Shown: positions 27,086 through 38,004, numbered from the stretch's first letter. The stretch is 64,000 nt of DNA from Salinimonas lutimaris (GCF_005222225.1 NZ_CP036536.1:3744001-3808000), one strand, 5' to 3'. The notes: generated by a model from the letters alone, not told the origin. Program-made: numbers and translations.

Positions 27086-29697
27086 TCCGGCGTATTCGCC
27101 TCATCTTCCTGCGCAGGATCAATCACGTCGTTGTCCAGCACATAAACTGTTGGTTCTGTGCCTTTTATGAAATACTCGAATAGTGTCGTATGGTCTGTCC
27201 TGCGGGTCAACTTACCACTGGTACGATCAATGCGGACACGCACAATATCATCCGGTACCTGAATAGGCGATTCAGGGGTATCGGCCAGTGCCTGCTGCAT
27301 AAAATAGATCCAGGCTGGCTGCGCTGCATGCGAGCCACTTTCAGAGCCAATCATGGCATTACCAATCCAGTTGAACCGATCCGGGTTACGGTTAATCAGG
27401 TTCTGGTTACGAGTGGAGCGCCCCAGGTTCCGGTTCATATCGTCAAAGCCCACCCAGGCGGTGGTCACCAGTTCACCATTGAAGCCGGTAAACCAGGCAT
27501 CTCGGGAGTCATTGGTAGTCCCGGTTTTACCCGACAAGTCATCGCGCTTAAGCAGGTTTTTGGCCCGCCAGCCGGTTCCCATCCAATACGTTTTATTACT
27601 CCAGCTGCCATTGGCCTGTACACCGGTATGCATCATATTGGCAATTAAAAACGCATTCTGTTCACTGATCACCCGTGGTGCCGGCCGTTTTACCTGCTGC
27701 TCAGCATCCTCACCGGCCGCCACATCGGTCCCCAGAATGGCAGCCAGCTGGGCTTCCTTATCATCCAGCTTACTGGTATTAGCCTGCTTGCGGTTGCAGG
27801 GATCACACGCCCAGACCGGCTCTGCCTGCCACAACACCTTACCGTATTCGTTTTCCACCCGATCAATAAAGTGAGGCTGAATCAGATAGCCGCCATTGGC
27901 AAACGAGGACATACCCCGGGCAACTTCCAGGGGCGTGTGCGAGCCTGAGCCCAGTGCCAGGGTTTCATCCCGTGGGATTTCGTCACGCTGAAAACCAAAT
28001 CGCTCCAGATATTCGGCTGTTTTATATAGCCCCACACCACGCAACAAACGCACTGACACCACGTTTTTGGATTTACCCAGCGCCACCCGCATGCGAATCG
28101 GCCCGTCATATTCAGCCGGCGAGTTTTTTGGCCGCCAGGCGACCCCGGTCGCCGAGTTCCACTGGTTAATCGGCGCATCATTCATAATTGAGGCAACGGT
28201 GTAGCCGGCATCCAGCGCAGCAGAATAAATAAAAGGTTTGATGTTTGAACCGACCTGCCGTTTAGCCTGCGTGGCCCGGTTAAACTGAGACTGGTAATAA
28301 CTATAACCGCCAATGACAGCCTGCGCCGCACCGTTGTGCGGATCCAGGGCTATCAAGGCCCCGGATACCTCAGGCAGCTGGGCAAATCGCCACTGCTCAT
28401 CCTGCTGACGAATATAGATGACCGCACCGGCTGATGTGATATCACTGGCCTGCTTAGGATCCTCACCCTGCCGCGAGTCGGTAATATACGGGCGAGCCCA
28501 GTCCAGATTCGCCCAGTCGATGGTGTGTTGCTGACCATCTGCATCCAGCACATCAATACTTTGTTCGTGCACCTGTAACACCACCGCTGGCACCAGCGGA
28601 CTGAGTCGTTGCACAGACTCCAGTGCCTTGAGTATTGCTTGTTCGCTCCAGTCCGCACGCTGAGCGCTGACCGGATCAGGCACATCGCTCAGGGGAGCGA
28701 GTTCCGTGTCTTCAGGTGCATTCCACAGATAGCCCAGCGGACCGCGATAACCATGGCGCTCATCGTAGTCGTGCAGATTTCTGACCACCGCCTGCTGGGC
28801 ATCGGTCTGAATTTTTGAATTGGCTGTAGCATAGACTTCATAGCCACCGGTTTCGGCTTCTTCCTTGCCATACATCTCGACCATTTCTGAATAAATCAGG
28901 TCGGCCAGATAAGGCGCGTGAACTTCGATCTCCGCACCGTGTTTGCGGGCTGTGACCGGTGCTGCTACCGCTTCATCAAACTGGGCCCGGCTGATCAGCT
29001 CTTCATCGAGCATCCGCAGAAGCACCACACGACGGCGTTCTACCGAGCGCTCAGGGCCACTGATGGGATTAAGTGCTGACGGGGCTTTGGGCAACCCGGC
29101 AATGGTTGCGATCTGTGCCAGGGTCAGCTCTGACAGGGACTTGCCATAATACACCTGGGCAGCCGCGCCCACTCCGAATGAACGATGCCCCAGTTCAACC
29201 TTGTTGAGATACAGCTCCAGAATTTCCTGCTTGGACAGTTCCTGTTCCATATGCCAGGCAATAAAGATTTCTTTGATTTTACGGATGTAGGTTTTTTCGC
29301 GGGTCAGGAAGAAGCCCCGGGCCAGCTGCATGGTCAGCGTACTGGCTCCCTGACGCTTTTCACCGGTCAGTACCAGGCTCAGTACCGCCCGGCCCATACC
29401 GATGGGGTCAATACCATGATGCTCATAAAAGCGACTGTCTTCGGTGGCCAGTATGGCATCGATCATTTCTTGCGGAACATCCTCAAGTTTTACAGGAATC
29501 CGCCGTTTAACTCCATACTGGGAGATCAGTTTGCCGTCTTGCGTAAAAATACGCATGGGCGTTTGCAAACGAACATCCTTAAGGACAGTGACGCTGGGCA
29601 GGTCTGGTTTGATATAAAAATACAACCCGACCACGGCTGCGGTGCCAAGGATTGCGCCTAAAAAACAAAGTACTAGAAAGGTTTTGAATAACTTCAC
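27067..29697 (-). CDS. mrcA: Penicillin-binding protein 1A
   Basis: Bifunctional peptidoglycan synthase of 876 residues anchored by one N-terminal helix (residues ~5-27). The glycosyltransferase domain shows [14 protein letters not shown] with the catalytic Glu, [14 protein letters not shown] and [15 protein letters not shown]. The transpeptidase has VGSNIKPF (Ser of SxxK), KSKN (SxN-type) and SGKTGTTND (KTG). A long insert between the two domains carries the OB-like region, as in PBP1A. The start is GTG 29697. It is divergent from pilM, the same arrangement as mrcA-hofM in E. coli. Confidence 0.97.
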   Translation of the reverse strand: MKLFKTFLVLCFLGAILGTAAVVGLYFYIKPDLPSVTVLKDVRLQTPMRIFTQDGKLISQYGVKRRIPVKLEDVPQEMIDAILATEDSRFYEHHGIDPIGMGRAVLSLVLTGEKRQGASTLTMQLARGFFLTREKTYIRKIKEIFIAWHMEQELSKQEILELYLNKVELGHRSFGVGAAAQVYYGKSLSELTLAQIATIAGLPKAPSALNPISGPERSVERRRVVLLRMLDEELISRAQFDEAVAAPVTARKHGAEIEVHAPYLADLIYSEMVEMYGKEEAETGGYEVYATANSKIQTDAQQAVVRNLHDYDERHGYRGPLGYLWNAPEDTELAPLSDVPDPVSAQRADWSEQAILKALESVQRLSPLVPAVVLQVHEQSIDVLDADGQQHTIDWANLDWARPYITDSRQGEDPKQASDITSAGAVIYIRQQDEQWRFAQLPEVSGALIALDPHNGAAQAVIGGYSYYQSQFNRATQAKRQVGSNIKPFIYSAALDAGYTVASIMNDAPINQWNSATGVAWRPKNSPAEYDGPIRMRVALGKSKNVVSVRLLRGVGLYKTAEYLERFGFQRDEIPRDETLALGSGSHTPLEVARGMSSFANGGYLIQPHFIDRVENEYGKVLWQAEPVWACDPCNRKQANTSKLDDKEAQLAAILGTDVAAGEDAEQQVKRPAPRVISEQNAFLIANMMHTGVQANGSWSNKTYWMGTGWRAKNLLKRDDLSGKTGTTNDSRDAWFTGFNGELVTTAWVGFDDMNRNLGRSTRNQNLINRNPDRFNWIGNAMIGSESGSHAAQPAWIYFMQQALADTPESPIQVPDDIVRVRIDRTSGKLTRRTDHTTLFEYFIKGTEPTVYVLDNDVIDPAQEDEANTPEPEEIF

Positions 29698-29758
29698 GAA
29701 GACTGATTACCGGGGCCTGGCTGCCTATTTGATTTACATTCTATACGTATGTGCTTTT

Positions 29759-29800
29759 ATTAGAACCCTATCGCCAAAAAAACTGGCGTAAGATTCTAAT
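29759..29800. repeat. Concentric inverted repeat between mrcA and pilM
   Basis: ATTAGAA (29759-29765) pairs with TTCTAAT (29794-29800) and, inside it, CGCCA (29772-29776) pairs with TGGCG (29784-29788), sharing the same centre. It lies in the short divergent promoter region and could be an operator or a leader hairpin. Confidence 0.5.
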
Positions 29801-29834
29801 TTAAAGACCGAAATTTGGATCACGGTTGAAACCA

Positions 29835-30899
29835 ATGAAATCGTTGTTTAATAAAAAACTGCCGCCTATTGTGGGACTAGATATAGGTACCCGTCAAATT
29901 AAAGCGGTGTTGATAGAAAAAACAGGCGAAAGTTTCACACTGCAAGGATTTGCGTGCGAACCCATTAATAAAATCGCGTTTAACGAACGTGAAATCCGCG
30001 ACTACGAAGCAGTCAGTCTGGCCTTAAAAAAAGTGCAGATAGCGCTTAAATCAAAAGTCAAAAGCGCCGCGATTGCGGTGGCTGGCTCGTCGGTAATCAG
30101 TAAAACCGTGCACATGGAGCCGGACCAGACAGACTATGAGCTGGAAGGTCAGATTGAAATTGAGGCAGACAGCCTGATTCCCTACCCGCTGGAAGAAGTC
30201 TATCTGGACTTTGAAGAGCTTGGACCCAGCGATACCCACCATGGCAAGGTTGATGTGCTGCTTTCAGCGGCGCATAAAGACCTCGTCGATGCCCGTATTA
30301 CGCTTGTGCGTGAAGTACCACTGGAACCTAAAGTGGTCGATATTGAAGGCTACGCTCTGGCCAATGCGGTGGCCCATTTTTATCCTCCGGCGGCACAGGA
30401 ACGGGTGTGCTGTGTGAATATCGGTGCGTCTCTGTTACAGGTATGTGTATGGGAACAGGGCAAGGTGATTTACACCAAAGAGCACAACTTTGGTATGCAC
30501 AACCTGGTGCAGGATATCTCAGTGATTCAGATGATGGAGCTGGAAACTGCCGAACGCCGACTGATGTCCGGTACCCTGCCTGACAGCTTTATCAATGAAA
30601 CCCTGCCCGTTTTTGCTGCCAATCTGGTTCAGCAGATTAACCGGGCACTGCAAATGTATGTCAGTACCACACATGCCGAGCGCCCGGCAAAAATTCTGCT
30701 GTGTGGCGGTGGTGCAAATCTAAGTGAACTGACCGATACCCTGGCCCAGGATTTAGGCATGATAATCGAAGTGTTCAATCCTTTTGCCAACATGACCATT
30801 GCCGAACATCTGGACAGTCAGCGACTGGCCGCCTTTTCACCACAGCTGGCCATTGCGGCCGGACTGGCAAGCCGGAGTTTCAGCGCGTGTCACATGTAA
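29835..30899 (+). CDS. pilM: Type IV pilus assembly protein PilM
   Basis: Actin-like cytoplasmic ATPase that recruits PilN and forms the inner-membrane platform linking the pilus motor to the secretin. The 354-residue product starts with the nucleotide-binding VGLDIGTRQIKAVLIE and has CCVNIGASL and LLCGGGANLSEL, the other two ATP-fold motifs. TTG 29826 is also in frame, but ATG 29835 gives a standard N-terminus. Neither start has a strong ribosome site. First of pilMNOPQ; overlaps pilN by 13 bases. Confidence 0.94.
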   Translation: MKSLFNKKLPPIVGLDIGTRQIKAVLIEKTGESFTLQGFACEPINKIAFNEREIRDYEAVSLALKKVQIALKSKVKSAAIAVAGSSVISKTVHMEPDQTDYELEGQIEIEADSLIPYPLEEVYLDFEELGPSDTHHGKVDVLLSAAHKDLVDARITLVREVPLEPKVVDIEGYALANAVAHFYPPAAQERVCCVNIGASLLQVCVWEQGKVIYTKEHNFGMHNLVQDISVIQMMELETAERRLMSGTLPDSFINETLPVFAANLVQQINRALQMYVSTTHAERPAKILLCGGGANLSELTDTLAQDLGMIIEVFNPFANMTIAEHLDSQRLAAFSPQLAIAAGLASRSFSACHM

Positions 30900-31471
30900 A
30901 CCTGCTTCCCTGGCGTGAAGCACAGCGTCAGCAACAAAAAAGTAACTACCTGGCCTTATTAGGCCTTATTGCGTTAGTGGTCGGACTGATTTTCTGGCTG
31001 GTTGGGCAATTTATTGAACAGCAAATCAGTCACCAGAATTCCCGCAACAGCTACCTGCAACAGGAAATTGCTCAGCTGGATGCGCACATTGCGCAAATAC
31101 AGAAAATTAAAGAGCGTAAAAACGCCATTGAGCAGCGAATGGCGCTTATTGGCCAGCTGCAAATCAGCCGTAATGTAGCTCCGAAAGTATTTGATGAGCT
31201 GGCTGGTATTGTGCCACCGGGCGTGGCGTTTACCACCATGAGCCGGGCCGGTAACCTCATCACCATTGAAGGCATCAGCGACTCCAATAATCGTCTGTCG
31301 GACTTTATGCGCAGACTGGAAGAATCTGCGGTGTTTTCTGCCGGTGATTTGTCCTCGATTGTCGCCAATACCACCCAGGCAGATGCGGTCAGCGGCTTTA
31401 AGCTTACTTTCAGAATCAGTCCTGATGTGGCCCCGGTGCCCGCGGATCTGACCTCAGCAAAAAAGGGGTAA
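30887..31471 (+). CDS. pilN: Type IV pilus assembly protein PilN
   Basis: Bitopic inner-membrane protein, 194 residues. The short cytoplasmic N-terminus SHVNLLPWREAQRQQQ is the PilM-binding motif (family: INLLPWR). One helix follows (LLGLIALVVGLIFWLVG), then a periplasmic coiled coil and a ferredoxin-like domain (TMSRAGNLITIEGISDSNN). The start is GTG 30887 inside the pilM tail, the only one giving the NLLPWR motif at the right place. It pairs with PilO to form the alignment subcomplex. Confidence 0.94.
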   Translation: MSHVNLLPWREAQRQQQKSNYLALLGLIALVVGLIFWLVGQFIEQQISHQNSRNSYLQQEIAQLDAHIAQIQKIKERKNAIEQRMALIGQLQISRNVAPKVFDELAGIVPPGVAFTTMSRAGNLITIEGISDSNNRLSDFMRRLEESAVFSAGDLSSIVANTTQADAVSGFKLTFRISPDVAPVPADLTSAKKG

Positions 31472-31474
31472 GCG

Positions 31475-32092
31475 ATGAAATTTGATGTAAGCAAGCTTAA
31501 AGAACTTAACGAACTGGACTTTGAACAGGTTGCGGTGTGGCCAAAGGAAGTCAAGATTGTCGTCGGCATCTTTATAGCTATTATGGTGGCCGGTCTGAGC
31601 TACTGGTTTATCGTCCAGCCTAAGCTGCCGGTCTGGGATGCAGCCGAGCGCAAGGAAGCCGAGCTGAAATTACAATTTGAGGCAAAATACCGCATCGCAG
31701 TAAACCTGGAAGCCTACCAGGAACAGCTGGCGCAACTGAAGCAGGACTTTTCCTCCATGCTGCGTTCACTGCCTACCAGTAACGAAACCCCGGGCCTGCT
31801 GGATGATATTACCTATGTGGGAACCTCTTCAGGACTGACGTTTAAACTGCTGAACTGGCAAAAAGAAATACCAAAAGAGTTCTACACCGAATTACCAATC
31901 GAAATAGAAGTCAGTGGCGGCTATCATAATTTTGGTCACTTTGTGTCTAAAGTGGCTGATTTGCCGCGTATTGTTACGCTGCACGACTTTGTGATTGAAC
32001 AAACTGAAGAGCGTTTACACCTGAAATTACAGGCCAAAACCTATCGTACCGCGATGACCGATGTAGAGGAGTCAGCCAGTGACACCGAATAA
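31475..32092 (+). CDS. pilO: Type IV pilus assembly protein PilO
   Basis: A 205-residue bitopic protein and partner of PilN. The N-terminal cytoplasmic part (LNELDFEQVAVWPKEVK) is followed by one helix (IVVGIFIAIMVAGLSYWFIV), a periplasmic coiled coil (EAKYRIAVNLEAYQEQLAQLK) and a C-terminal domain with LPIEIEVSGGYHNFGHFVSKVADLPRIV, characteristic of PilO. It starts 3 bases after pilN and overlaps pilP by 14 bases. Confidence 0.94.
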   Translation: MKFDVSKLKELNELDFEQVAVWPKEVKIVVGIFIAIMVAGLSYWFIVQPKLPVWDAAERKEAELKLQFEAKYRIAVNLEAYQEQLAQLKQDFSSMLRSLPTSNETPGLLDDITYVGTSSGLTFKLLNWQKEIPKEFYTELPIEIEVSGGYHNFGHFVSKVADLPRIVTLHDFVIEQTEERLHLKLQAKTYRTAMTDVEESASDTE

Positions 32093-32624
32093 AACACTGG
32101 GACTGCTTGCCATTGCCTCATTGTGCGCAGCCTGTTCACCACAAATGGATGACCTGACCGCATATACTGCCCGGGTCAAGCAAACCACTCAGGTACAGAT
32201 AGATCCTTATCCGGAATTTAGCGTTCAGCCCGCTTTTCTGTATACCGGCGGTGACCTGCGCAGCCCATTTGCCCGGCCGGCAGACCGGCCTGAGCCTCTG
32301 GTGGCCAAGCGTCAGACTAACTGTCTGCAACCGGATTACAGCAGGGCTAAGGAAGCGCTGGAAAAATACGGGCTGGATGCCCTGACCCTGACCGGCAGTT
32401 TTAAAAGTCGCGGCACACATTATGTGCTGTTTAAAACGGCTGACGGCAATTTGTTAAAGGCCACTCACGGCAGCCGGGTGGGTTTGTTTTTTGGCACAGT
32501 TAAAGAGATTGGTCGTCAGACCGTTAAAATAGAACAATTGCTTCCCGATGGTGCGGGATGCTGGCAAAGGGAAGAAACCACGCTGACCCTCAACGGGACA
32601 GCCGGAGAGAATAATAATGTCTAA
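32079..32624 (+). CDS. pilP: Type IV pilus assembly lipoprotein PilP
   Basis: A 181-residue periplasmic lipoprotein with lipobox LCAAC (acylated Cys19). It connects PilN/O to the secretin PilQ. The disordered segment YTGGDLRSPFARPAD contains the conserved RSPF motif; the C-terminal beta domain has LDALTLTGSF and the Gly-rich turn of the HR domain, ending ETTLTLNG. The start is GTG 32079 within pilO. It overlaps pilQ by 8 bases. Confidence 0.93.
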   Translation: MTPNKTLGLLAIASLCAACSPQMDDLTAYTARVKQTTQVQIDPYPEFSVQPAFLYTGGDLRSPFARPADRPEPLVAKRQTNCLQPDYSRAKEALEKYGLDALTLTGSFKSRGTHYVLFKTADGNLLKATHGSRVGLFFGTVKEIGRQTVKIEQLLPDGAGCWQREETTLTLNGTAGENNNV

Positions 32625-34377
32625 GCAAGATCTGACTTTACATGGAACACTATTTTTACGGCCACGCACATGGTTATGCCAGTCAATTGTTGCTTTATCA
32701 CTGGCCAGCACTGCGGTACTGGCGCAGCAGGAGCCAGTGCTGCTGGACCCATACCAGCAAGCAGAGCAAGCCTTTAACAGTACGCTGACTGACATTGGCT
32801 TTACCCGCGCCAAATATAATGTCGGTGTGACCAAAGTCACGTTTAATACCCAGCCGCAAAGTCCGCTACTGGTTGAGGCACAGGGTCAGCTAACCATTAC
32901 ACTGCCGGGCGTTAAGCTGGGTGATGATCAGTTTGTACAGCTGGATGTGACTCAGTTTGGTACTGCGGTGACCAGTGTTGAAACTTTTCAGGATGATGAT
33001 GCCTCGCGTATTGTCATTGACTATGAAGGCCGCGTGATGGCCCGCCACCGCCTGACCGAAGAGGGTCTGCGGGTTGAAATTGAGACCATGACCGAAGCCC
33101 AGCAGGAAGAGCTGGACAACCAGACTAAGTATGTTGGTAAACCCATCTCGCTGGATTTTCAGGATGTTCCGGTTCGTCAGGTGCTGCAAATTATTGCTCA
33201 GGTGAATGATTTCAATCTGGTGACTACCGACACCGTCACCGGAAACGTGACCATTCAGCTGGCCGGTGTACCCTGGGATCAGGCGCTGGAAATGATTCTG
33301 AAAATTAAAGGTCTGGATAAGCGTCTGGAAGGCAACATTCTGCTGGTTGCCCCGGCAGAAGAGCTGACTGCCCGCGAAACCCAGCAACTACAGTCTCAGC
33401 AGCAGGTCTCCGATCTGGCACCACTGGCCACAGCCAATATTACCGTTAACTATGCAAAAGCCGAACAAATGGCACTACTGCTTAAAACGCAGGAAGGCGG
33501 ACTGCTCAGTGACCGTGGCTCGGTCAGTGTGGATGAGCGTACTAATACCCTGCTGATTCGCGATACTCAGGCATCTATTGATGAAGCCCGCAAAACCATC
33601 GAGCAACTGGATATTCCGGTTAAGCAAGTATTGATTGAGTCGCGCATGGTCACGGTGCGCGACAATGTAGGCGAAGAAATTGGCGTGCGCTGGGGAATAA
33701 CCGACCGGGAAAGCGACCTTACCGTATCAGGCTCTGCCAATGCCGCAGACACCGCGGCCTCGGGGATTGTGCCGGATGTGGATAACCGGATGAACGTCAG
33801 TTTGCCGGTTTCCAGCCCGGCTGGGCGCATCGGTTTTCAGGTGGCCAGCCTGGTAGATGGCACGATTTTAGACCTGGAACTGTCAGCTTTAGAGTCTGAA
33901 AACAAAGGTGAAATTATCGCCAGCCCGCGAATTACCGTGGCCAATCAGCAGGAAGCCTATATTGAACAGGGTACCGAAATTCCTTATGTGCAGGCGACCT
34001 CATCAGGCGCGACCTCAGTAGAATTTAAAAAAGCGGTACTCAGTTTGAAGGTGACGCCCCACATTACCCCGGACAATCGCGTTATTCTGGATTTAGTGGT
34101 GACGCAGGATACCCGTGGCGAAACCGTTCAAACCTCCACTGGTCCGGCGGTGGCCATCGATACCCAGGAAATAAAAACTCAGGTTCTGGTGGAAAACGGT
34201 GAGACTGTGGTGCTGGGCGGTATTTTTCAGCAGCTCAATACCAATGATATTTCCAAGGTGCCTTTGTTTGGCGATTTGCCTCTGGTAGGCCGGTTATTTA
34301 AAAATACCAATACGGTGTATCAGAAACGGGAATTGCTGATTTTTGTTACGCCCAAGATTGTGACAGAATCGCTGTAA
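32617..34377 (+). CDS. pilQ: Type IV pilus secretin PilQ
   Basis: Outer-membrane secretin through which the pilus passes. The 586-residue protein has a long signal region (cleavage after VLAQ), one AMIN-type region (VTKVTFNTQPQ...), an STN/N0 domain (ISLDFQDVPVRQVLQIIA), an N1 domain and the secretin core with VEIGVRWG-type strand, SPRITVANQQEAYIEQGTEIPY and the C-terminal VPLFGDLPLVGRLFKN. Pseudomonas PilQ is over 700 residues with two AMIN domains, so this is a shorter version. It is the last gene before a strong terminator. Confidence 0.96.
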   Translation: MSKQDLTLHGTLFLRPRTWLCQSIVALSLASTAVLAQQEPVLLDPYQQAEQAFNSTLTDIGFTRAKYNVGVTKVTFNTQPQSPLLVEAQGQLTITLPGVKLGDDQFVQLDVTQFGTAVTSVETFQDDDASRIVIDYEGRVMARHRLTEEGLRVEIETMTEAQQEELDNQTKYVGKPISLDFQDVPVRQVLQIIAQVNDFNLVTTDTVTGNVTIQLAGVPWDQALEMILKIKGLDKRLEGNILLVAPAEELTARETQQLQSQQQVSDLAPLATANITVNYAKAEQMALLLKTQEGGLLSDRGSVSVDERTNTLLIRDTQASIDEARKTIEQLDIPVKQVLIESRMVTVRDNVGEEIGVRWGITDRESDLTVSGSANAADTAASGIVPDVDNRMNVSLPVSSPAGRIGFQVASLVDGTILDLELSALESENKGEIIASPRITVANQQEAYIEQGTEIPYVQATSSGATSVEFKKAVLSLKVTPHITPDNRVILDLVVTQDTRGETVQTSTGPAVAIDTQEIKTQVLVENGETVVLGGIFQQLNTNDISKVPLFGDLPLVGRLFKNTNTVYQKRELLIFVTPKIVTESL

Positions 34378-34393
34378 AGTTCCTTAACGTAAC

Positions 34394-34430
34394 AAAAAGG
34401 GCATCTATCGATGCCCTTTTCTCGTTTTTA
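34394..34430 (+). terminator. Intrinsic terminator after pilQ
   Basis: 10-bp stem AAAAGGGCAT (34395-34404)/ATGCCCTTTT (34411-34420) with a 6-base loop, then CTCGTTTTT. It ends the pilMNOPQ unit and separates it from aroKB. Confidence 0.85.
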
Positions 34431-34483
34431 ACGCCTGTTAACCTATTGATTTACATACTCAGCGATTAAAACGACAACAAAAC

Positions 34484-34513
34484 TTGCATCGTCAGGGATG
34501 AAACTGAGATAAT
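34484..34513 (+). promoter_or_regulatory. Probable sigma-70 promoter of aroK-aroB-damX
   Basis: -35 TTGCAT (34484-34489), 18-base spacer, -10 GATAAT (34508-34513). It lies after the pilQ terminator and 135 bases before aroK, leaving a leader in which I see nothing else recognisable. Confidence 0.5.
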
Positions 34514-34648
34514 CCCGCTCTCGAAATTCAAGCGAGGTTCCAGGAGTTGTGCTTATAAAGCAAGTTTGTAGGCACGCATGAATGGGTGGGCTTAGAAAGC
34601 TGGCAATGCGCTACCCTTAACATTATGAAAGTTGTGATATAAGCAAAT

Positions 34649-35170
34649 ATGGCTGAAAAACGTAATATCTTTTTGGTTGGCCCAATGGGTGCAGGTAAAA
34701 GCACGATTGGCAGACACTTGGCAGACGAACTACACCTAGATTTTTTTGACTCAGATCAGGAAATCGAGCGCCGTACCGGTGCTGACATTACCTGGATTTT
34801 CGATCTGGAAGGTGAAGACGGTTTCCGCAAGCGCGAAGAAAGCGTTATCAATGATCTGACCGATAAACAGGGTATTGTGCTGGCCACCGGCGGCGGTTCT
34901 ATCGTAACCAAAGCTGTTCGCAACCGTCTTTCTGCGCGTGGCATTGTGGTTTATCTGAAAACAACAATTGATAAACAGGTTGCCCGTACTCAGCGCGACA
35001 AGCGTCGCCCGCTGTTACAACAAGGCGGTGAACCCGAAGCAGTTCTGCGCGAACTGGCTGAAATGCGCAACCCACTGTACGAAGAAGTCGCTGATTACGT
35101 CATCGATACGGACGACCAGTCTGCTCGTGCTGTTGCAAACCAGATTATCAGTAAAATCGACCTGTTCTGA
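34649..35170 (+). CDS. aroK: Shikimate kinase
   Basis: Phosphorylates shikimate at the 3-OH with ATP in the chorismate pathway. The 173-residue protein has the Walker A loop [11 protein letters not shown], the shikimate-binding [16 protein letters not shown] and ATGGGS, and the lid RDKRRPLLQ. The sequence and its partner aroB identify it as AroK, not AroL. It is 21 bases upstream of aroB. Confidence 0.97.
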   Translation: MAEKRNIFLVGPMGAGKSTIGRHLADELHLDFFDSDQEIERRTGADITWIFDLEGEDGFRKREESVINDLTDKQGIVLATGGGSIVTKAVRNRLSARGIVVYLKTTIDKQVARTQRDKRRPLLQQGGEPEAVLRELAEMRNPLYEEVADYVIDTDDQSARAVANQIISKIDLF

Positions 35171-35191
35171 TTTTAAAAAGGAGGTACGCTC

Positions 35192-36259
35192 ATGTCGACG
35201 CTAACGGTGGATTTAAACGAGCGTAGCTATCCGATACATATAGAAGCCGGTCTGCTTAGTCAGACTGGCTTTTTTGTGCCCTACATAAAAGGGCCTCTGG
35301 CGGTTATTGTGACCAATAACACGCTGGCGCCACTGTACCTGCAGCAAGTGATTGCCGCCTGCGGCGACAAGCAGGTAGAAGTGATACAGATACCGGATGG
35401 TGAACAATATAAAAACCTTGAGCAGTATGAAGTCATTATGACCCGACTGCTGGAGATGAACGCAGCCCGCGACACTACGTTGATTGCACTGGGTGGCGGC
35501 GTTATTGGTGATCTGTGCGGCTATGTGGCGGCCACTTACCAGCGCGGCGTGCCGTTTATTCAGGTTCCGACAACACTGCTGGCTCAGGTAGACTCCTCGG
35601 TCGGGGGTAAAACTGCCGTCAATCACCCACTGGGTAAAAACATGATTGGCGCCTTTTACCAGCCCGTTCTGGTGGCTATCGATCTGGATACCCTGTCGAC
35701 ACTACCGGCACGGCAGTTTGGTGCTGGCATGGCTGAGGTCATCAAATACGGCATTATTTATGATGCTGCGTTTTTTGACTGGCTGGAAGCCAATACCGGG
35801 GCACTTCGTGCACTGGATACCGCTATTTTAAAGCAGACCATTTTGCGCTGTTGCGAAATCAAAGCCGAAGTGGTGGCGCAGGATGAGCGCGAAGGCGGTT
35901 TACGGGCTATTCTGAACCTGGGTCATACCTTTGGACATGCCATTGAAGCAGAACAAGGCTATGGTGTCTGGTTACACGGTGAAGCCGTAGCGGCCGGCAT
36001 GGTCATGGCTTGTCAAACGGGCGAAGCGCTTGACTGGTTTACTGCACAGGATACCCAGCGGGTACAGACCCTACTGGAAGCCTTTAACCTGCCGGTGACC
36101 GGCCCGGACGACATGCCCTTTGATGCCTACATGACGCACATGCGCAGAGACAAAAAAGTGGAAGCGGGTAATATCCGTTTTGTACTTCCCCAGGGCATCG
36201 GTAAGGCCGTGGTGACCAAGGATGTCAGCGACGCAGTGTTACGTACTATACTGCGCTGA
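35192..36259 (+). CDS. aroB: 3-dehydroquinate synthase
   Basis: Second step of the shikimate pathway, converting DAHP to 3-dehydroquinate using NAD+ and zinc. The 355-residue protein has [10 protein letters not shown], the NAD-binding [16 protein letters not shown], the [18 protein letters not shown] substrate region and zinc ligands in [11 protein letters not shown] and WLHGEAV. A full AAGGAGGT ribosome site precedes the ATG by 6 bases, predicting strong translation. Confidence 0.97.
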   Translation: MSTLTVDLNERSYPIHIEAGLLSQTGFFVPYIKGPLAVIVTNNTLAPLYLQQVIAACGDKQVEVIQIPDGEQYKNLEQYEVIMTRLLEMNAARDTTLIALGGGVIGDLCGYVAATYQRGVPFIQVPTTLLAQVDSSVGGKTAVNHPLGKNMIGAFYQPVLVAIDLDTLSTLPARQFGAGMAEVIKYGIIYDAAFFDWLEANTGALRALDTAILKQTILRCCEIKAEVVAQDEREGGLRAILNLGHTFGHAIEAEQGYGVWLHGEAVAAGMVMACQTGEALDWFTAQDTQRVQTLLEAFNLPVTGPDDMPFDAYMTHMRRDKKVEAGNIRFVLPQGIGKAVVTKDVSDAVLRTILR

Positions 36260-36313
36260 TAGATTTGGCAGAAGACCACACTGGTCTTCTGCTGTCTGTT
36301 CAAGGGAACGCGC

Positions 36314-37795
36314 ATGCACTCACAATTGCATGAACGATTAGAATATCTGGTTAACTTTTCTTCTCAGCTGATTTTTGTCAGCGGAGACTCTGTGGCCCAG
36401 CAACAAAAAACCCTTGAAGCCTTTGTCTTTCGTCAGCATGACGAAACCGAAATAGCCTACCTCACCGCCCAGCCGGGCATGACCACCAGTGATTATCGCC
36501 GCCAGCTCTGCCAGCAGCTACTCGGGCAACAGGTGGGAAGTTATGTGCGCCCGTTAACCGAACTGCTGGCTGATTTAAATAATCAGTCGGGCCCGGTGCT
36601 CATTACCCTGACTCAGGCAGAACACCTGCCCGATGAACTCTTGCAGGAACTGTGGGACCTGGTGCTGCAAAATCGCATGGCAGATAACCATCAGCATCTT
36701 AATGTGCTGCTGTTCGGCCAGACTCGCTGGGCCGAAAATGCCAAACAATGGCTGCCGGCTAAAAACTCTGACACGCCACTGTTAATCAGCAGTCAGTCGG
36801 TGATGGCAGAACAGGTGGGCAGTGATCTGGACCGTCTTATCAGTCAGCGCCGGGATGCTTTTCACGCGCATCTGGCTGCCCGTACCATGACAGATAGTGA
36901 ATCAGCGTATGACGCAAAGAACTGGCTGGCTTCCGGCTGGTTCTGGGCCACCATCGCCATAATATTTATGTTGTCGTTCTCGGCGTTGGTCAGCTGGCAG
37001 TATGGCAGTGAAATCAGTGCACTTTTTTCCCCTATTGATGAACCGGCCGAGCCCGGTCCGCAACGCACTGCGCCCGCCCCCGGCTCAGCCTATCAGCAGC
37101 TGACACAGCCTGCCCGGGAGATCCCGCAGGTGTCTCCCGCCACGACCATCTCTCAGCCAGACACTTCCGCTGCCTCTGCCACACCCGATGCGCGGGTCAC
37201 CAGCTGGAAAGAGGCTATCGGTTCAATGCATCAAAAAGCCGCCCCTGCCCCCACCACCGGTGATGAGCCCCGCGCCATTAATGATGACCAGGACAATGAG
37301 ACCCGGGACACACCAGATGTAGCCTACCCTGAAATTAACTATCGGCAGGCCGTCAGTCTGATGGCGCAGGTTCGTCAGACTCCACCAGCATCATCCGGGC
37401 AGGCAGTAACGCAGCCAGCCATAGATAATACTAAAGTGCCAGACCCGGATAATACTGCGAGTAATCCTGAGCTGGCCGCTGACGATAATGCCATCGACAA
37501 TCAGGAATTACTGACGCTGCTGCGTGCTGACGACTATGTGATTCAGCTGGCCGGGCTTAAAGATTATCCGCTTCTTAGCCAGTTTGTGACAGAGCACCAG
37601 CTTGACGATAAAATCTGGATTTATCAGACTCGGCGGTATGGGGGCGACTGGTTTGTGCTGCTGTTCAAACAGCCTTTTGCATCCATTTCTGATGCCCGTA
37701 ACGCCATAGCCCTGCTGCCTGATTACCCGCGCAAGGACCAGGCTTTTGTGAAAACAGGGCAGCAGGTCATCAGCGAGCTTAATCAGACTCCGTAG
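36314..37795 (+). CDS. damX: DamX-like SPOR-domain division protein
   Basis: A 493-residue inner-membrane protein. The N-terminal ~200 residues resemble an AAA-type ATPase fold (ExeA-like) with a degenerate P-loop (VSGDSVAQQQKT), so ATP hydrolysis is doubtful. One helix follows (WFWATIAIIFMLSFSALVSW, near residues 212-232), a long Pro/Ala/Thr-rich periplasmic linker, and a C-terminal SPOR domain (DDYVIQLAGLKDYPLLSQFV ... TRRYGGDWFVLLF) that would bind denuded septal peptidoglycan. The aroK-aroB-damX-dam order is the E. coli one. Confidence 0.9.
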   Translation: MHSQLHERLEYLVNFSSQLIFVSGDSVAQQQKTLEAFVFRQHDETEIAYLTAQPGMTTSDYRRQLCQQLLGQQVGSYVRPLTELLADLNNQSGPVLITLTQAEHLPDELLQELWDLVLQNRMADNHQHLNVLLFGQTRWAENAKQWLPAKNSDTPLLISSQSVMAEQVGSDLDRLISQRRDAFHAHLAARTMTDSESAYDAKNWLASGWFWATIAIIFMLSFSALVSWQYGSEISALFSPIDEPAEPGPQRTAPAPGSAYQQLTQPAREIPQVSPATTISQPDTSAASATPDARVTSWKEAIGSMHQKAAPAPTTGDEPRAINDDQDNETRDTPDVAYPEINYRQAVSLMAQVRQTPPASSGQAVTQPAIDNTKVPDPDNTASNPELAADDNAIDNQELLTLLRADDYVIQLAGLKDYPLLSQFVTEHQLDDKIWIYQTRRYGGDWFVLLFKQPFASISDARNAIALLPDYPRKDQAFVKTGQQVISELNQTP

Positions 37796-38004
37796 CTACA
37801 TCGCTTGCCAGCATCTTAATTAGCAGCAATCTACAACTTTAGTAGCAGTAAAGTTGATCAAACCCGACGATTTTGCAGTAGAAATATAAATTTTTATTTA
37901 TAGAGTGTTAATCGGTATTGTGTTTTCATCCTGACAGCAAATAAGTCTGCGTCTGCGCAAACTGTTCATGTTCTGTCCGGCTAAAAGCCCGCCCTTGTCA
38001 GCCT

